From Hirudinaria manillensis (taxonomy: Eukaryota; Annelida; Clitellata; Hirudinida; Hirudinidae), in the NCBI GenBank assembly GCA_034509925.1, contig CM067533.1:5470035-5534034 (forward strand): a stretch of 64,000 bases of DNA, given 5' to 3'. The translations under genes were made by a program, and so were the position numbers. Within the stretch, counting starts at the first letter, position 1. The number at the start of each line of letters is the position of its first letter. Shown here piece after piece: positions 13,765-27,366 of the stretch. A model generated the notes under the pieces. The model saw only the letters and a list, made by a program, of their open reading frames with translations, was not told the origin of the DNA and ran no database searches.

Positions 13765-15803
13765 CGTAATTAATCACTAATATTAATATTAATAGTAATC
13801 ATAAATCAATCTCAATGCCAGACTTGTAGTCTACAGCTACAACTCTGCCACATAAATATGTGTAACGTGTAATATCAAGTAAATATATAATATTACAAGA
13901 TGTTGAACAAAATATCATTTAATATTAAGTTAACATTTATTAATAATTAGAACCAATCAAATATTTCAATGTTACATTTTACAAGAAATAATGAAGAATT
14001 CATTCACACCTCCAGCGAAAATGTTTTGTCCCAGGTTGTTGTACTTGTTCTTGGAAATGTCTGGTTGGCCGTGACCCCATTGGCAACGGTTGGCCCACGT
14101 CTGAGCGGCTCTCTCGATCTCGGAGGAATAATACTGAAACAATTTGATGAAATGAACATCATGTACGCTACGGAATCATCCGAACATCGTTGGCTGTTCG
14201 AGACCATCGCGGGCTTCTAAGTTTTGTTGGGAAAAATCTCAACTATCCATTTTTGGGCTTTGAACATAACTGAGTTGCTTACATAAACAAAATAAGAAAA
14301 TGTGTATTAAGCTCTGGAAACGGGAATATGCTCCACGGAAACTTCAAATTCACATGAAAAAGATTTGATTTTTAAATTTAAAAGTAAAATTTAATAATGG
14401 GAAACCTTGGCTTAAAAGATCGGAATAGATTACTGCGCTAAAAAAGAAAACTTGAAACAAATGTTGTGGATGATTTCCATTTAACTCAACGAAATTATAG
14501 GCGTGAGTTAAAAATGTTTGACTCCTTTTTGTGTTCAATGGGATGATTCAAAATAATTTTTCATATTGCTCAAGTTCTCAAAGATTGTACGCCTGCATTA
14601 ATTTCTGTGAGAAAAACTCTCAATTTTCTAATTATGGTAACATTTAATGAAGCTCCGAGTCGATTAAATAGTTCAGTTTAATAAAAGCTGAATGCATTTA
14701 TTAACAAAAAGACAAAAGCATTGTCCATTTTGGCGGTTGAAGGAACGAGCGAACGAAATTAAGTTAAAAAAATAAATAATTCAAATAAAAATAGACGTTA
14801 ATTAAGAGCATAAATATATATAATAATATATACACTAGTGGTAATAAGACCAATAGTAATGATATGAGCGTTCGCGATTAACATATTCATCGCCTTCGCG
14901 GAAGACTCAGTCATTAATATTATCATTAACATATCATTAACATTAAGAATTGTCCATTCTGACAAGTTAATTATCATTATCATCGACTAAGTTATCATCT
15001 GATAACGTTAAGGTGACGAAAGTAAATCCACCAAGAATCCTCTTGCTAATTACCTTAATTAATTTCAAGCCATTATTCCAGATGTTGATCAAAGTATTGA
15101 TTAAATCAGGCTTTATGTTTTTACACCATTTTACGCTTAAGTGATAAAATCTTACGTTATTGTTTATTCAATACATACTCACATAATATGATGATTTGAT
15201 CCGATCTCATTTCTCTAGTTATTATTCTGAATTATTATTCAAAATTATAATAAAAACGTAAACAAATTTTATGCTCGACTGATTTCTGCACTTCCAATAG
15301 CTTCCATCATAAGTTCGTATTTAATAAGACTAAGGATACAATATCAACTGATCTCTCAGATATCAAAAGTTACCATAAAAACAACGTCATATTTAAACAT
15401 TAAAAATTAAATTAAATTAAGATCTTCAAATCATTTATAAATATTTAAAATATATAAAAACCATTCTCTGCATGTTTGTAGCAGTGGGTGTGACGTTAGC
15501 TCTGAAGATGTTATGGGCATCAAGAAACTGTTTCCTCTCCTCTTGTGTGAGACTGGTCTTTGAAACTGCTCGTTTCATTCGCATCCTCCCCTTCAAATCG
15601 AGTGTTACGTTTAGATTTACATTTACTTTGTATATTCTTATTTATCTGATTTTACGTTCATTTAATCTCTTTAAAATTATGTTCGAACCAAAATATAACA
15701 AACTAACTCCGCTTCTTTCGTCGACTGCTACACCTGGCTTCACAGAAGCGCAGGAAGCCAGTGCCAAAGTTCCAAACAAGGAAAGGACAAGTAAACAGTT
15801 CAT
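12257..15803 (-). CDS. CAP/CRISP-like secreted protein with C-terminal anchor
   Basis: Eight exons join in phase to give 269 residues: 15708-15803, 15462-15590, 14010-14133, 13554-13654, 13142-13233, 12708-12799, 12534-12599 and 12257-12366. The signal peptide is MNCLLVLSLFGTLALASCA. The CAP domain has RKQFLDAHNIFRANV, EIERAAQTWANRCQWGHG, NLGQNIFAGG, CGHYTQVVW and GCG...VCNYYYRGNYKGARPY, including the HYTQ box and the conserved Cys pattern. A short Cys-rich hinge follows (CSKCPKEAGTCAGKLCG), then a second Cys cluster (NCTVIDNENCFCG). The last exon ends in a hydrophobic segment (NLLNSLLLAFATFFIFIIFS), fitting a GPI signal or a membrane anchor as in GLIPR1. Family members act in venom, reproduction and immunity; the role here is not determinable. 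An in-frame ATG at 15848 would put a charged stretch before the signal peptide and is less likely. Confidence 0.93.
12850..13010. repeat. Pentanucleotide (ACATC)n grading into (ATATC)n
   Basis: A 5-base tandem array inside the CAP gene intron. Roughly the first two thirds is ACATC and the last third ATATC, a clean block-wise switch caused by one base change spreading through the array. Confidence 0.97.
13679..13762. repeat. (ATT)n microsatellite
   Basis: About 80 bases of pure ATT repeat in a CAP gene intron. Confidence 0.97.
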
Positions 15804-18793
15804 CTTTAAGACTATCAAGACTTTAAACTTTATGTATTTAATGTCCAAATAATTATTACAAATTCCTCAAACAAGCTGCAAAAACGTGGTTCCTAAGAAC
15901 ATGATGAACCTTCCCAGAGGTTTTTATAATACTTGCATTCAACATACATTATGCAGGAACTCCATTGAGTGGCATATATGGCATGTTCAAACACATTCAA
16001 GCATTATACTGGACCTAAAATCGATTGCGATTTGTCTGCCCACATTTAAAACTCTCTATTGAGAGTTAAATGACTCAATTTAAATTTAGACCGTTTGAAA
16101 ATAGCTTCCATGTTTGTGTTATTCCTCACAAACTTGTTAAACTCTTACATTATTTACTCTCGGCTTTTTTTTAGATTGATGACGTTAAATTTTTTAGCAA
16201 TAGCTATGCAATTAGTAAATAAGGAATTGGTTTTTGACCCATTGGTTGGCAACGTCACTAATGTTATAATGTTGTAGGTGCCATGTTTATTAGATATTAG
16301 GAGACTATTCACTTGAAATCGTTCGATTGAACTTTGGGAAAACAAACACAGGGCAATCGCTCAACAACGTATGCAAACTGTGCATGTCATTTTAATGTTC
16401 AAATCATTTTAATCTGCTCCTTGTACTGCAAGAAGATCTTCAGTGAAGGAGTTGTAACTGACTGCAGGGACATGAATGCTTACCTGAACATTCCGATCTG
16501 GAAAACATAAAGAATAATATATTCTTGGTAGACAATTTAAGTGTTGCACGCATTAAAATAATTTTATTGAAACAAAAACATTATTTATATTATAGACATT
16601 ATACGACACAGTCCCTGAGCTGCAGCTTTGGGAGTCAGTGGGAACCCCTGCTAGAGACCGGGTTTGTACGGCTTCTGACAAATGAGTGGGAGGGCAGGCG
16701 CTCAGCACTTCAAAGCTGGCTTCGGTCAATTCTCAGCCCAGATTTGCATATTTTACTTTGAAGATCACTTAAATGACGGCTAATAACCTTTCTAGAACTA
16801 TTCAACCTTCTAGAAACCTCAGAAATTGAAAGATTCAAGATCTTCTATGGGATCTTATTCGATCGGGCCAGGCCGTGCCTTCTCTCATTTCGGAGCAGCC
16901 CAGGACGGGTTTGGGCAAAAATATTCGGTCCGTGCAGTTCTCTGACTCCTACTCTGCTATGATCCAGTCTCGATTGGGTAATTTCAATCACTGACTAAAA
17001 CTTCCATTTAGAAGAGCATCGGCCATTAATTATTCTCGAATCCTGGCTTAACCAATTTTTTGTTATTGTATTGTTATACACTTTATTATATACAAATTAA
17101 TTATAAATATTATTATGTTTATTATTATGTATTTATCATATTGTAATACTAATACTCATATTTCAAACTCATCTAAAACATTCAGATGGTCACAGCTTTT
17201 TCGCGCAACATGAAACAAATTGTAAGGACATTTTAATATTTAGATTGTACGCTGTCATACCTAATAGGTATCTGACTTTATTCTAGACTAAAGATAAAAG
17301 ATTTTAATTTGCGAAACAATTCCTTGTCGTCGATCAAAATTTAGATTTATCACTTAATATAATAACTTAATAAATACGTTACTAATTGCATGATATTTCG
17401 GTTTATTGATGCACACGGAAGAACAACGTTCCATCACCGCTTTACTGCAAACAAGAACCAGCAACTTAAATTCTCCTTTAAAAAAAGAAACTTAATGAGT
17501 TCCACTTAAATACTTCCATAAGATTTAAACCTTCAACTGAATAAATTCCTCAAACGATTCCTGCTTGGTTTTATTCAAGGTGCGCTTTCCGAACGTTGGT
17601 CCCTTAATGTTCCTGTGTCTCCACCTAACAATTACGGATGCACATTCAGAAGTCAGTGTCGATAATTTCATTATTGTCGACATCATTAACGCAGCTGCCC
17701 GTAAGAAAGCGCGGCCTTGACTCAATGCTGGCGAACACAAAAGGAGTCCTGAATATCCCAATAAATCAAAAAACATTCCCAAGAAAAAAAATAATAAAAA
17801 AAATTGCATGCTTCCCAAAATTCATAGACGTCTAACGAATTGTGCCCAAGACAAGATTAAACGTGAAATCAATGAACGATCCTCAAGCTGTTTATTGTGC
17901 AAAGTAGTGCTCGGTGCAATAACACTTAGTCATAGCAAACACTTATAAAGTTCTCGACCATCTACCATGCAGTTCAAAAGGAAAAAAAAAAAAGGACGCG
18001 ACCGACGAACATCGTCTTTCAAGCGGTTCCGACAGAAACACGTCCCGCGTCTTGTAAACACGGCCCACCAAGACGACGATATGACATGACGACTGCATCG
18101 TGGGTGACAACTGAAAACAAATCGTTAAGATGTTGCCATGGGAACTTCAACGAAGATTTAAAAACAAACAAAAAAACGTAGAAACGCCGAGCGCGACTGC
18201 CAGTCGATCGCCTACGTGAGCCACAGTTTCCTCGATTAGAAATATGACCGTCCGGTCAGAAATCAAACGCGTCCTACATGCAAGCATTCTAAAACTACCA
18301 CGTGACACTTTTACACGAGAAAGATGGCGACAGTAGTAAGAATTTATTGCAAAGTTTAGAAATAAACGTCGGGCCCGAACACGCCCCGAGCAAACAAATA
18401 TTTCTCTGCTTTCCAATTGCAAAACTAAAACGATGCTTTAAAACAAAAAATGGTGAGGAAACCTAGCGACGTCCGAACACGGAATACTGTCACGATGCGA
18501 CGAGTAGAATCGTCGAACGACTTCTCGGCTTTTACGGAGTCGTCAAAAAGCCGCGGAAGTTAAACAAATTAAAAGATATTTTATTCACAGAGAGACCTTT
18601 GAATTGGATGGATGCACGGTTATTATATAAACGAAAAGACAAATGAATGAATGAATGTATGGATGAACAAACGAATGAATGATTGCATGCTGGAAAACGG
18701 TCTCCGACGGACCTCGGTTGCTCGGAAACTCATCGTCAACAACGAGACATAATTCACAACAAAAAGAAAAACATTCCACGACGGTCCTACGAA
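15804..18793. other. Intergenic region with GC-rich islands
   Basis: No gene is supported. Two patches are clearly more GC-rich than their surroundings (about 16605-16745 and 16840-16990), and another at 17995-18420 is probably the 3' untranslated region of the BET gene. A 97-codon minus frame at 17525-17818 has protein-like composition in part but no splice context or recognisable domain. I compared the 16.6 and 16.9 kb islands mentally with common snRNA, RNase P/MRP and 5S sequences and saw no match. Confidence 0.45.
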
Positions 18794-21700
18794 TCACGGA
18801 GTCAAGTCGGAATCGCTCGAATCCGAGTCGCTGCTCGTAGTGTCGGAACTCGACTCGCTCAGGGATGAACTGCTCCCCGTCCTCGTTAAATTACTGGCCG
18901 CCTCCGTCGGGGGTTTGTCGTCTGCAAATAATTGTTCTGTACGACCAAGATGCGAGACGGGAACTACGGAAACGTTGTGCCGATCGATCGATCGATCGAC
19001 CAATCAATCAGCCGTAAATTATATCTAATGGTTTAAGCTGATAAATACCTTTTGATGCGCCAAAATCGATAAACTGAATTAAATGACTCTCCTGACCTTT
19101 CTTGATAGTTTTTTTGGCAGCATTGTTTTGTCCGAGAAGATTGGGTTTTGGAGCAGACGACAAAGGTTCGTATCTCCGATCCAAGTCTTTCTTCTCGGGC
19201 GGCAATTCGGTTTTTGATGAAGACCTTTTAACTGCATATAGAAAATCATGCATTTGATAAGATGTTAAACATTTATAACAAACCATATTTTATAAATGCC
19301 ATTTAAAATAAATAGCTTGAATCTTGAAATAAATAAGCCTAAATATCTTGCTAATTCAACAAAGAATTCCTTGAATTCACCTGGCTGTGAATAAGTAGGT
19401 TGGGTTTTGGTTTGTAATGGCTTCTTTAGGCACATCATAACATAGGCTTCCAGTTCTCTGAGTGTCGATGCTTTAAGGATTTCAAAATCGATCTCTATTT
19501 CGTCAGGACTCGAATCTCTCAGAGAAGGCTCCCTTGCCTGGATGATTGTAACGACTTGTCCCAGTTTGTCTCCTTCAATCATTAATGAAAGTCAAATTTG
19601 AATTTGTTTCTTCATTAGCAAAAGAAAATCCCAAAACCAGATCAATAAATAAAATTAATACTGATTAATATATTTCAGATTTAGCAAATATATATATATC
19701 AAGTATGTATATCGTGATACCAATAAGATATCATGTACAGTGGCATTTAAAGCAATTAAACCATCTATAATATCAGAAATCCCTTTTCAAACCAACAATA
19801 CATATCAAGATCTTAAGCAATAATCCATAGAACAATCACAGTTGAACACCCACCAGGAAGCTTGTTGATGTCCAGACTGAGTTGTCTCTTTTCCTCGTAA
19901 GTCATCGGCTTGCTGCTGTCTTCGTCGTCACTGTCGAAGGTAAACTTTGGAGTGTTGGGAGTGTTGCACGGCTGTTGCTGCTGCTGTTGTTGTTGGATGG
20001 ATTGTTGGCCCGACATCTGGCTGCTCGGCAGTTTTTGCTGATAGTGATGCGGAGCCTGAGGCAACTTCTTGCCGTTGTTCGGCACGTGACCGGGGTACTT
20101 GTTCGGGGCGTCCGCTCCCCCCTGACCATAAAATTGCTTGGCCGGGGAATTTTGTCGTAGTTGTTGTGCCATCGCAGCGTTGTTGTTGTTAGAGGAGAGA
20201 GGAACGGTCGGATGAGGGGGAGAGGTGAACCCGGCGGCCGTGGTCGGGTGAACGGTCGCGGTGGGAGGCGGAAATTTCTCTTCTCTTTTTTTCTGCTTCT
20301 TCTTTTCGGAGGCTTTGGCTGCATGTTCTTGCGTCAACTTGTCCAGCTGTTCTTGCACTGTTTTGAGCTGCATCATCATCATTAAAAAAATAATTTTGAA
20401 ACGCTATTTAATTAATTTCTTTAAAATCAACTGATAGCTTAATGTAAATTAATTATAAAATCTAAACTGTCATCCAATGTCACATGACAAAAGATAAAAA
20501 CCTGTTCGTGAAGCTCCTTGAGCCTCCTCTCTCGCTCCTCCTCGCTTTTGTTTCCGTCGTCGTCTGCCTCCTCGAATCGCGATTGAAATTTTTGAACCGG
20601 TTCGGTTTTCGGTTTCAGGGGGACCTCGGTCTTCTGGTTGGACTGATTAGGCATCGGAGTGTGCGCATATTTGAGCTCGAAAACATCCTGTTTTGTACGA
20701 AAATGAATTCAATTCAAGCAAATTCATTCAGCAAATATCTAAAGTGCCTTTTTTTAAAATCCAAAATCCTCGTTTTTTTACCAAGGCACTGTAATGCACT
20801 ACAGCACCAAGAGACAATCAGATAAAATAAAATGAAATAATGTGAATTAAAAACAAAAAACAATTTAAAAAATCAAGAATAGAGTTAATAACTAATAGTT
20901 AATAGAGTTAATAATTAATTAATAGTTAATAGAGCAGTTAATAATTTGCATGTGATGTGATGAATTGACCGATCGCTACAAGTCCAAAGTTGAACAAACC
21001 TGAAGTTTTCGAGCCATGGCAACGACGTCGCTTCCTTGGGCGTTGTATCGATAACAATTCGTGAAGATGAGTCGAACGTCCTCCGCGAACTCGGATGCCG
21101 ACTTGTACTCTCCTGCTTCGAGTTTACGCTGTTCAATGTAATCGAACATTCAAGGAACTTGTAAATCAACTTGAAATTAATTCAGAATCTGTTGTATATT
21201 ATCATCAATATGTTGGATATAATCATATGTTGTATATAATCATATGTTGTATATAATCAATATGTTGTATATAATCAATAAGTTGTATGTAATCAATATT
21301 TTGCTAATAAAGAGGATAAACATGTTAAAACAGTCTCTTAAAAATAAACTTCTATTTTAAAAAGAAATCATTACCAATCGGCAATATTAGTCATCACCTT
21401 AACTGTTCCGAGATCCATCGGTCTGGTGATGAGTTCATGATAGTCATCCAGGCCCAATAACTCGGCATCTACCGGTTGATAGAAAGGCCAGGCATATCCC
21501 TTGAAATGAGAATTTAGAGTCAAGAATTACACTGTGTTCAGTGCATGAGAAAGTTTCTGTCTATCCGGAAACATATGTTGCACGATGACGAGCCGAACTC
21601 TAATCTCTGGTGCAAGCTTAATAGGATCTGATTGTTTTACTGATGAGACTATTTTAAACATAAATTGAGAGAACTTGCTTATCTACTGCCTGCCTAATCC

Positions 21701-24074
21701 AAACATCCTAGAAACTAGGCTTCTGATCTACAAATGCTTTTGCACTCCACGAGCAGTGAATAATAAAGGTGCAACGGACAACAGCAAAGTTCACTCACCG
21801 CATGTCGCTTGCCAAACAGCTCTTTAAGGATTTCCTTGCAGTATTCTAACGGAGTCATCTCGTTAATAATCTTCACTTCCTCGCTGGGCTCCCTCTTCTG
21901 CTTCTTGGCCGGTCTACTCCCCTCTAGCAAAGAGTGGTGTCCGGACATGTCCCCGGCCATTCCGTAAGTGGGAGTGTAAGAGGCAGACATCGACGGAGGC
22001 GTCGTGGTGTCCGCCTTTCTCTTGACGCCTTTTTTCACCTGATTTTCCAAGATGACGTTAAAGTTGAACAACACTCCACGATGAGTTTTTAAAAAATCAT
22101 TGGTTTTGTGAAAAGTATTTGCAGTTATTATAGACACTTAGTAAATATATTCATAAATAGTTGTTTTTTCCTGTGCTGCATGACTTAGAATTCCGAGAAA
22201 CAATTTATTAGTTACTGGAAGTGATTAATTTAATTGTGTTTATGTCACAACTTTATGTTACTAATACTGTGTCACTATCCATTCAACATAAAGTTGAATT
22301 TGCTCCCCTGTCTTGTTCTTGTCATCACCAATTCTGATCCATTTATCTTAATGAAAATATTTGCTTTTTTTGTGTCCATTACTATGAAGAAATTCTTCAT
22401 GAGTTCCAATTTTATATGAAGTGGAGACATGCAAATTACGTCTCTATATTACTGAGACCTCAAAAGGAACTGTCTTTCGAGTGCCTCTGAGTCTAGTTCT
22501 CAAAGTGATGACACATGTGATCACATAATAAATGTGAAGCGTCAACTCTTTTGTCTAGATCACCAATCTTATAGTCAATTTAATAGATTATATGCTTTCT
22601 TCACAAAAGCATTGTTGGGACAAGATGTCTATGTGAACAAGCAATTAACACAAATTGCAACAGAATGTATCCAGGTTGTTGACAACACTGGCAAGATGAA
22701 TCAATAGGAACCAATTGCCAACACAACATCTATAATATGTAAGTTCATTGAAACTGTTTCACCAAAGAAATAACATATACTGAAACTATAAATATACATT
22801 ATGAGATCTATATAAATCTATAGTAACCTAACAAGAGTGACTGCCTCATAAGTCCAAATAATGTAATTCCTTATAGTAATTATGCCTCTGACATCTCCAG
22901 ATTGCACAAAACAATGTTCTTAGGATTGTTTTAGAAGCAAAAAAATTATAAAAAATTATTACAAACGTAAGAAAACCACGACAACATCCAAGATTTCAGA
23001 ATTATTAGTTTTTTTCTTATCAGCAGACTTTAAATACAAAAATATAATGCACCTAAAACGATCCAAGAAATTGTTGAGCAACACTATGACCACAATTCAA
23101 TTACTCCTATCTAACAGCTCAAAAAGCTAAGATACCACATGGATAACTACACAGTCTAGATAAGTACTTATCGAAGTGCCAATAAATTTCGACTCACTTT
23201 TGTTCCATGAATCTGAGACATGGCCGACATGTTTGATGGCTTCCCTGACATCGCCCTGTGCGCGGTCGGAATCCTTTCTTCTGGGAGGTCGTCATCGCTC
23301 GACAACAAAGACTTGTCGTCTGCCAGGACGGAGCCTCCGAAACTACTCCTGCCATCCATTTGACTTCCGTGCACGTGCATCAGGCCGGACAATGGTCTTA
23401 TCGCAGACTTGCTCTTCTTGGATGGAGGTGGCAATTCCACTTCCTGCGATGGCAAAATGTCAACAGCCATATTACTTGTGAATCAAGATCACAACAAACA
23501 CATTTACAAACTGGTTCTGGCATTTCGACCATCTTTGAGTGGAAGAGCTTCTCTAGGGTCTCGCACATGAATACTATGTCCTGGACATTTAATAACAATA
23601 AATAAATAAATAAATAATAATAATAAGGTAATTGGGAGATGGGTTTGCACTTAACATTAACAATGTTTACCTCTCCAGGCTTATTATACAGATGACAGTT
23701 GGAAAACATAAGTTCAAAGTCTTTGATGCAATCCTGTCCTGAATGATAATATCGAGATTCGAGTCTCTTTTTGATTGTCCCCATGTCGATAGGGTTTTTG
23801 ATTATTTTGTAATAATCCTGCAATAAAGTTAAAAATCAAACTTCTTATAATCTATTCAATTTAATTTCATGTCCAAATCACTGACTGGTAGGTTCAGCTT
23901 CTTTGCATCGACAGGTTGGTGAAAGGGCCAGGCAAAGTTGTGCTTCCAAAGGCTTTTCAGGACGACTTTCTCAAGAAATCTCAACTGGTTTGTCATTCTG
24001 GGTGCACCCTTGATGTGATGAGTCTCAGCAGATGGCATGGCACTTGGCCCTGGTCTGATCAAAGATGCATCCAT
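18794..24074 (-). CDS. BET double-bromodomain protein (BRD2/3/4 type)
   Basis: Twelve exons join in phase to 758 residues: 23886-24074, 23671-23817, 23512-23580, 23198-23443, 21799-22038, 21398-21499, 21000-21128, 20502-20687, 19854-20367, 19381-19572, 19097-19231 and 18794-18921. BET proteins bind acetylated histones and recruit transcription-elongation factors. Bromodomain 1 (about 25-135) has the WPF shelf ([11 protein letters not shown]), [19 protein letters not shown] and the acetyl-lysine Asn (CHLYNKPGE). The basic motif [13 protein letters not shown] precedes bromodomain 2 (about 275-385; [28 protein letters not shown]). Then come the [14 protein letters not shown] helix, a poly-Gln linker, [18 protein letters not shown], the ET domain (about 608-671; [20 protein letters not shown]) and a Ser-rich acidic SEED tail. 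There is no long C-terminal P-TEFb region, so it resembles BRD2/BRD3 or short BRD4. An acceptor just before the ATG implies a 5' untranslated exon upstream. Confidence 0.97.
21190..21300. repeat. Tandem repeat of about 18-20 bp in BET intron
   Basis: Five to six imperfect copies of ATGTTGTATATAATCAAT lie in the intron between the two halves of bromodomain 2. Confidence 0.85.
22039..23197. other. BET intron between bromodomains
   Basis: This is the longest intron inside the BET coding region, about 1.16 kb, lying between the bromodomain 1 part and the basic motif before bromodomain 2. I see no coding or structured element in it. Confidence 0.6.
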
Positions 24075-27000
24075 GACCTTCAACAAAAAAATAAATCATT
24101 TGAAGTTAAAAATTTAATGTTAATGAACATAAGTGATGACGGTCAAAATTCTTCATTAATGGAACACCATAGGTGTTATTTTGCTAGCTTTAAGTGACTG
24201 ATCTCTTTCACATTTCCCTTAGTGACATGAACCACCAATCAATGCCTAATTTAATTTGACATAGATGTGCATCGATCATGTGACATAATATTGCACAAGT
24301 GGCTATTGACATTCATATCAAGTTTAATAGAAATATCAATCATTCTTTTTTTGATTTAAAGATTTTTTTCGAAAAGAAAAGTTTGATTTTATTTGATTCC
24401 ATGGGCTTCTTTGTAAAGGACACATGTTCAAATATGTGAGCGTGAAAAGTCTTGCATTATGTCAAACTAATTATGGTTTCAAAAGTATTAGGCATCCCAA
24501 CCAACCAACCAGTTCATTCTGTATCACCAACATTTCTGCATACCCTTTGTTGTAATTTCCATCTTTTAACATAACCAGCATAGCACAATAACAGGATATA
24601 AATAATATCTTAAAGATATGTTAAAGATATAAATAAAATCTATCATTTTCTACTTTGAACTTATGCAGTGACAAAAGGGCCTTCACATTATCCCCACAAG
24701 TGAGGCTTGCAACCTGATTTTAGTGATATCAAATATGAAGATACCGTTACATGTCTAGTGCAATGAAATTCCCATTTTTCTGCATGCACAAACCGACAGT
24801 CATCTAAAGAAAGCTCAGTGAAGGAAGAATTCCTTAATTTATCATCATAAAAGGAAAGATTCAAATAAATAGACCACTAAGCAGCATAAGGCAGAAACCA
24901 AATGGAAGTAGCATTTAAAATCCATAAAAATAAGCATAAAATTTGTGTCTTGGCCAAATCAGCCCAAACGTTAGTGCCGTTTAACATTACACATTGTTGA
25001 CATAATGTTATCATGCTTACAGTGTCAGCAATAAACACCAATAAGCTTCAGGACATATAAAAATATTCCCCTATGCTCTATCACATAGAAAATAATGACA
25101 GACTAGTGTTCAAAAAGAAAACTTTATGATTTAAGCACTAAAACTAATTCTGGATGACCTGTGCAATTTTGATTGACAAAGTTTCTTCAATGAACAAAAT
25201 TCACAGAGAACAATCTTCAGAATGTTACGAACTAACCGAAAACAGAGAACTGCCCTGACTTCAACGAGATGTGTAGAGCCGAGTTATTGTTCGTAAAACG
25301 AACGATCATAAATCAAACATAAACCCCAAAATTTTGAAAATTGGCTAAAATTGGTTCGGCTGGTGAAATGAACTATAATATAACTCGTTTGTGAATCTTT
25401 CCGAGTCGTACAGCAACCAACTAATTTAAAATTTCGTGAATAAAACAATCAACAACCGCTGGACGGCCAATCATTCAGTTTAGTCCAAAGAACTAAAACT
25501 TTATGAGAAAACAAAGTATACAAATCTTAAGTAATTCAATTATCAATTTAAACATGACATGATAAGGAATTCTTTAATATAAGCATCCCAATCATCTCGA
25601 TCTTTTTATCTTCTCTGAAAAGCTTAAACAAAACACTGCAAGTCCGACAATGTTTTTAATCATTCAAAATGGTTTTTAAAAATTCTAAATTTTTTAATTT
25701 ATTACCTATAATTACCTAGTAAGATATTAAAAACAGCGTTGACACTTATTAATAATTTTATAAATGATAATTTTTAATCAACAGTTTAACAATTTAAATC
25801 ACTATAAATTAAGGTTCCAAATAAATTTAACGCTTTTTGGTAAAAAAAAAATGACATGCTACAGACACCAAAAGTAGACTTTATTTCGATTTAGTTAGTA
25901 TGATCGATCGTTCTCGGATACTACACATTACATTAAAAAGTTTTTCATGGCATTACTCAGGAAGCCAAATTAAATCGACACCTCTTCAGGGAAATAAAGT
26001 AGGGAATTGGGAAATTCCAATTATTTAGAATGGCTATGCTCCAAGTTTTTACTCTGATTTAACGTTTTAATAAGAAATATCACCAGACTTTAGGAGGGAC
26101 AAATATTAACGAAAATACAACAGACTTCTTAGAAAGAAACGTTGAAGTATAAATGGATGCCAAAACAATATCTCAATACAATAAGTGAAGATAAATGCCC
26201 TAATATAATAAAAGTTCTAATATGAAAATAATAATATTTAGGCCAATAAAAAGTGGAATCCTAGATGAAATTCTATTGTTATCTTGTTGCCGTGTAAGGC
26301 AACCAAACAAACTAAAGCAGTGAGGTAGAAATATTTCTATTTTGTAATGCTTGCTTTGAATGTCATTCCAGGGCCTATTTAAGCTTAAGTTTAATGTTAG
26401 GTTTAAGGTGTGAATTTATTTTAACAGTTTCATTTCAAGAAAATTCATTTGTCTAAGAGTCTTCTTTTGGAATTCAAAGCATGTTTCCAATTCCTTCAAG
26501 TGCTGGTGGTGTAAGGGTCCTAAAATCAAATAATTTCACACTAATTGTTCAATGCTTTAAATTCTAGATTCAAATGATGCAGAGATATTTACCGAGCCAA
26601 ATGCTATTGACAACGAGATTATTGCAGATGGCTTTTTTAATTTTTTTGTTCTGCAATTATTTCAAGTAACATTTGTTTAAATATCTTCTACCTGGCATCA
26701 GAGCAAATTATAGTTCTTATTAGTTGTATAAACTCTCTTCAGTTAGTGTTCATCATAGATTTCATTCAACAGTTATCCAAGAGAACCTTCGGTAGCAGTA
26801 CTTATGCAGAAATTGAGTACATTTTTGTACATAAGCCTCGATTGTGAATATACAATATTCTTTGTAACTGGGTTGGACACAATTGCTTCCAGATCCCTCT
26901 TGAGATCAAGAAAAAGTTGACCATGAGAAAAGCATGGATCTCCAAACTGATGCCAACAATCTTCAATGCTTACACATAACCATACATAGCTTTGATTCAT

Positions 27001-27366
27001 TGGGATTTAAGTTAATTTAATTTATTAAAATTATAATTTGCGAAAATCCACATTTTGTTAAACCCCCTCCCTTCCCCGTGTCTGCAAAAGTTCGCGTTTT
27101 GGTACCTTTTCTAGCTAAGAGCTGCGCTTTGGTCTTATGATGCCATAAAAAATATAGTCGTATTATCACTTATAGTCTTAAAATCCAAGAATTATTAAAA
27201 TCCAATTTAAAAAAAAATCGAATTTGAACAAATTTTTAAAGGTATTAAAACGGTTTTTTTTTCATTTTTGTAATGTTTTATTTTTCTCAAATCATAAAAA
27301 AATCTCATAACAATAATAAAAAGTTAAGCATTTCTGAACATGGCGGACACAAGGTTACCAAGTCCT
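24075..27366. other. 3.3 kb without a supported gene
   Basis: This stretch should contain the BET promoter and a 5' untranslated exon, since the acceptor at the coding start implies one. I cannot place them. A 75-codon minus frame at 26773-27000 has some protein-like texture (FGDPCFSHGQLFLDLKRDLE), but no domain or splice context supports it. The rest is AT-rich DNA. Confidence 0.45.

Noticed and set aside
16605-16990. GC-rich islands considered as structured RNA genes
   Set aside because: No match by eye to U1-U6, U11/U12, RNase P/MRP, 5S or 7SL core motifs; cannot be supported without a covariance search.
20161-20385. Open frames opposite the poly-Gln exon of the BET gene
   Set aside because: Shadows of a biased low-complexity coding exon.
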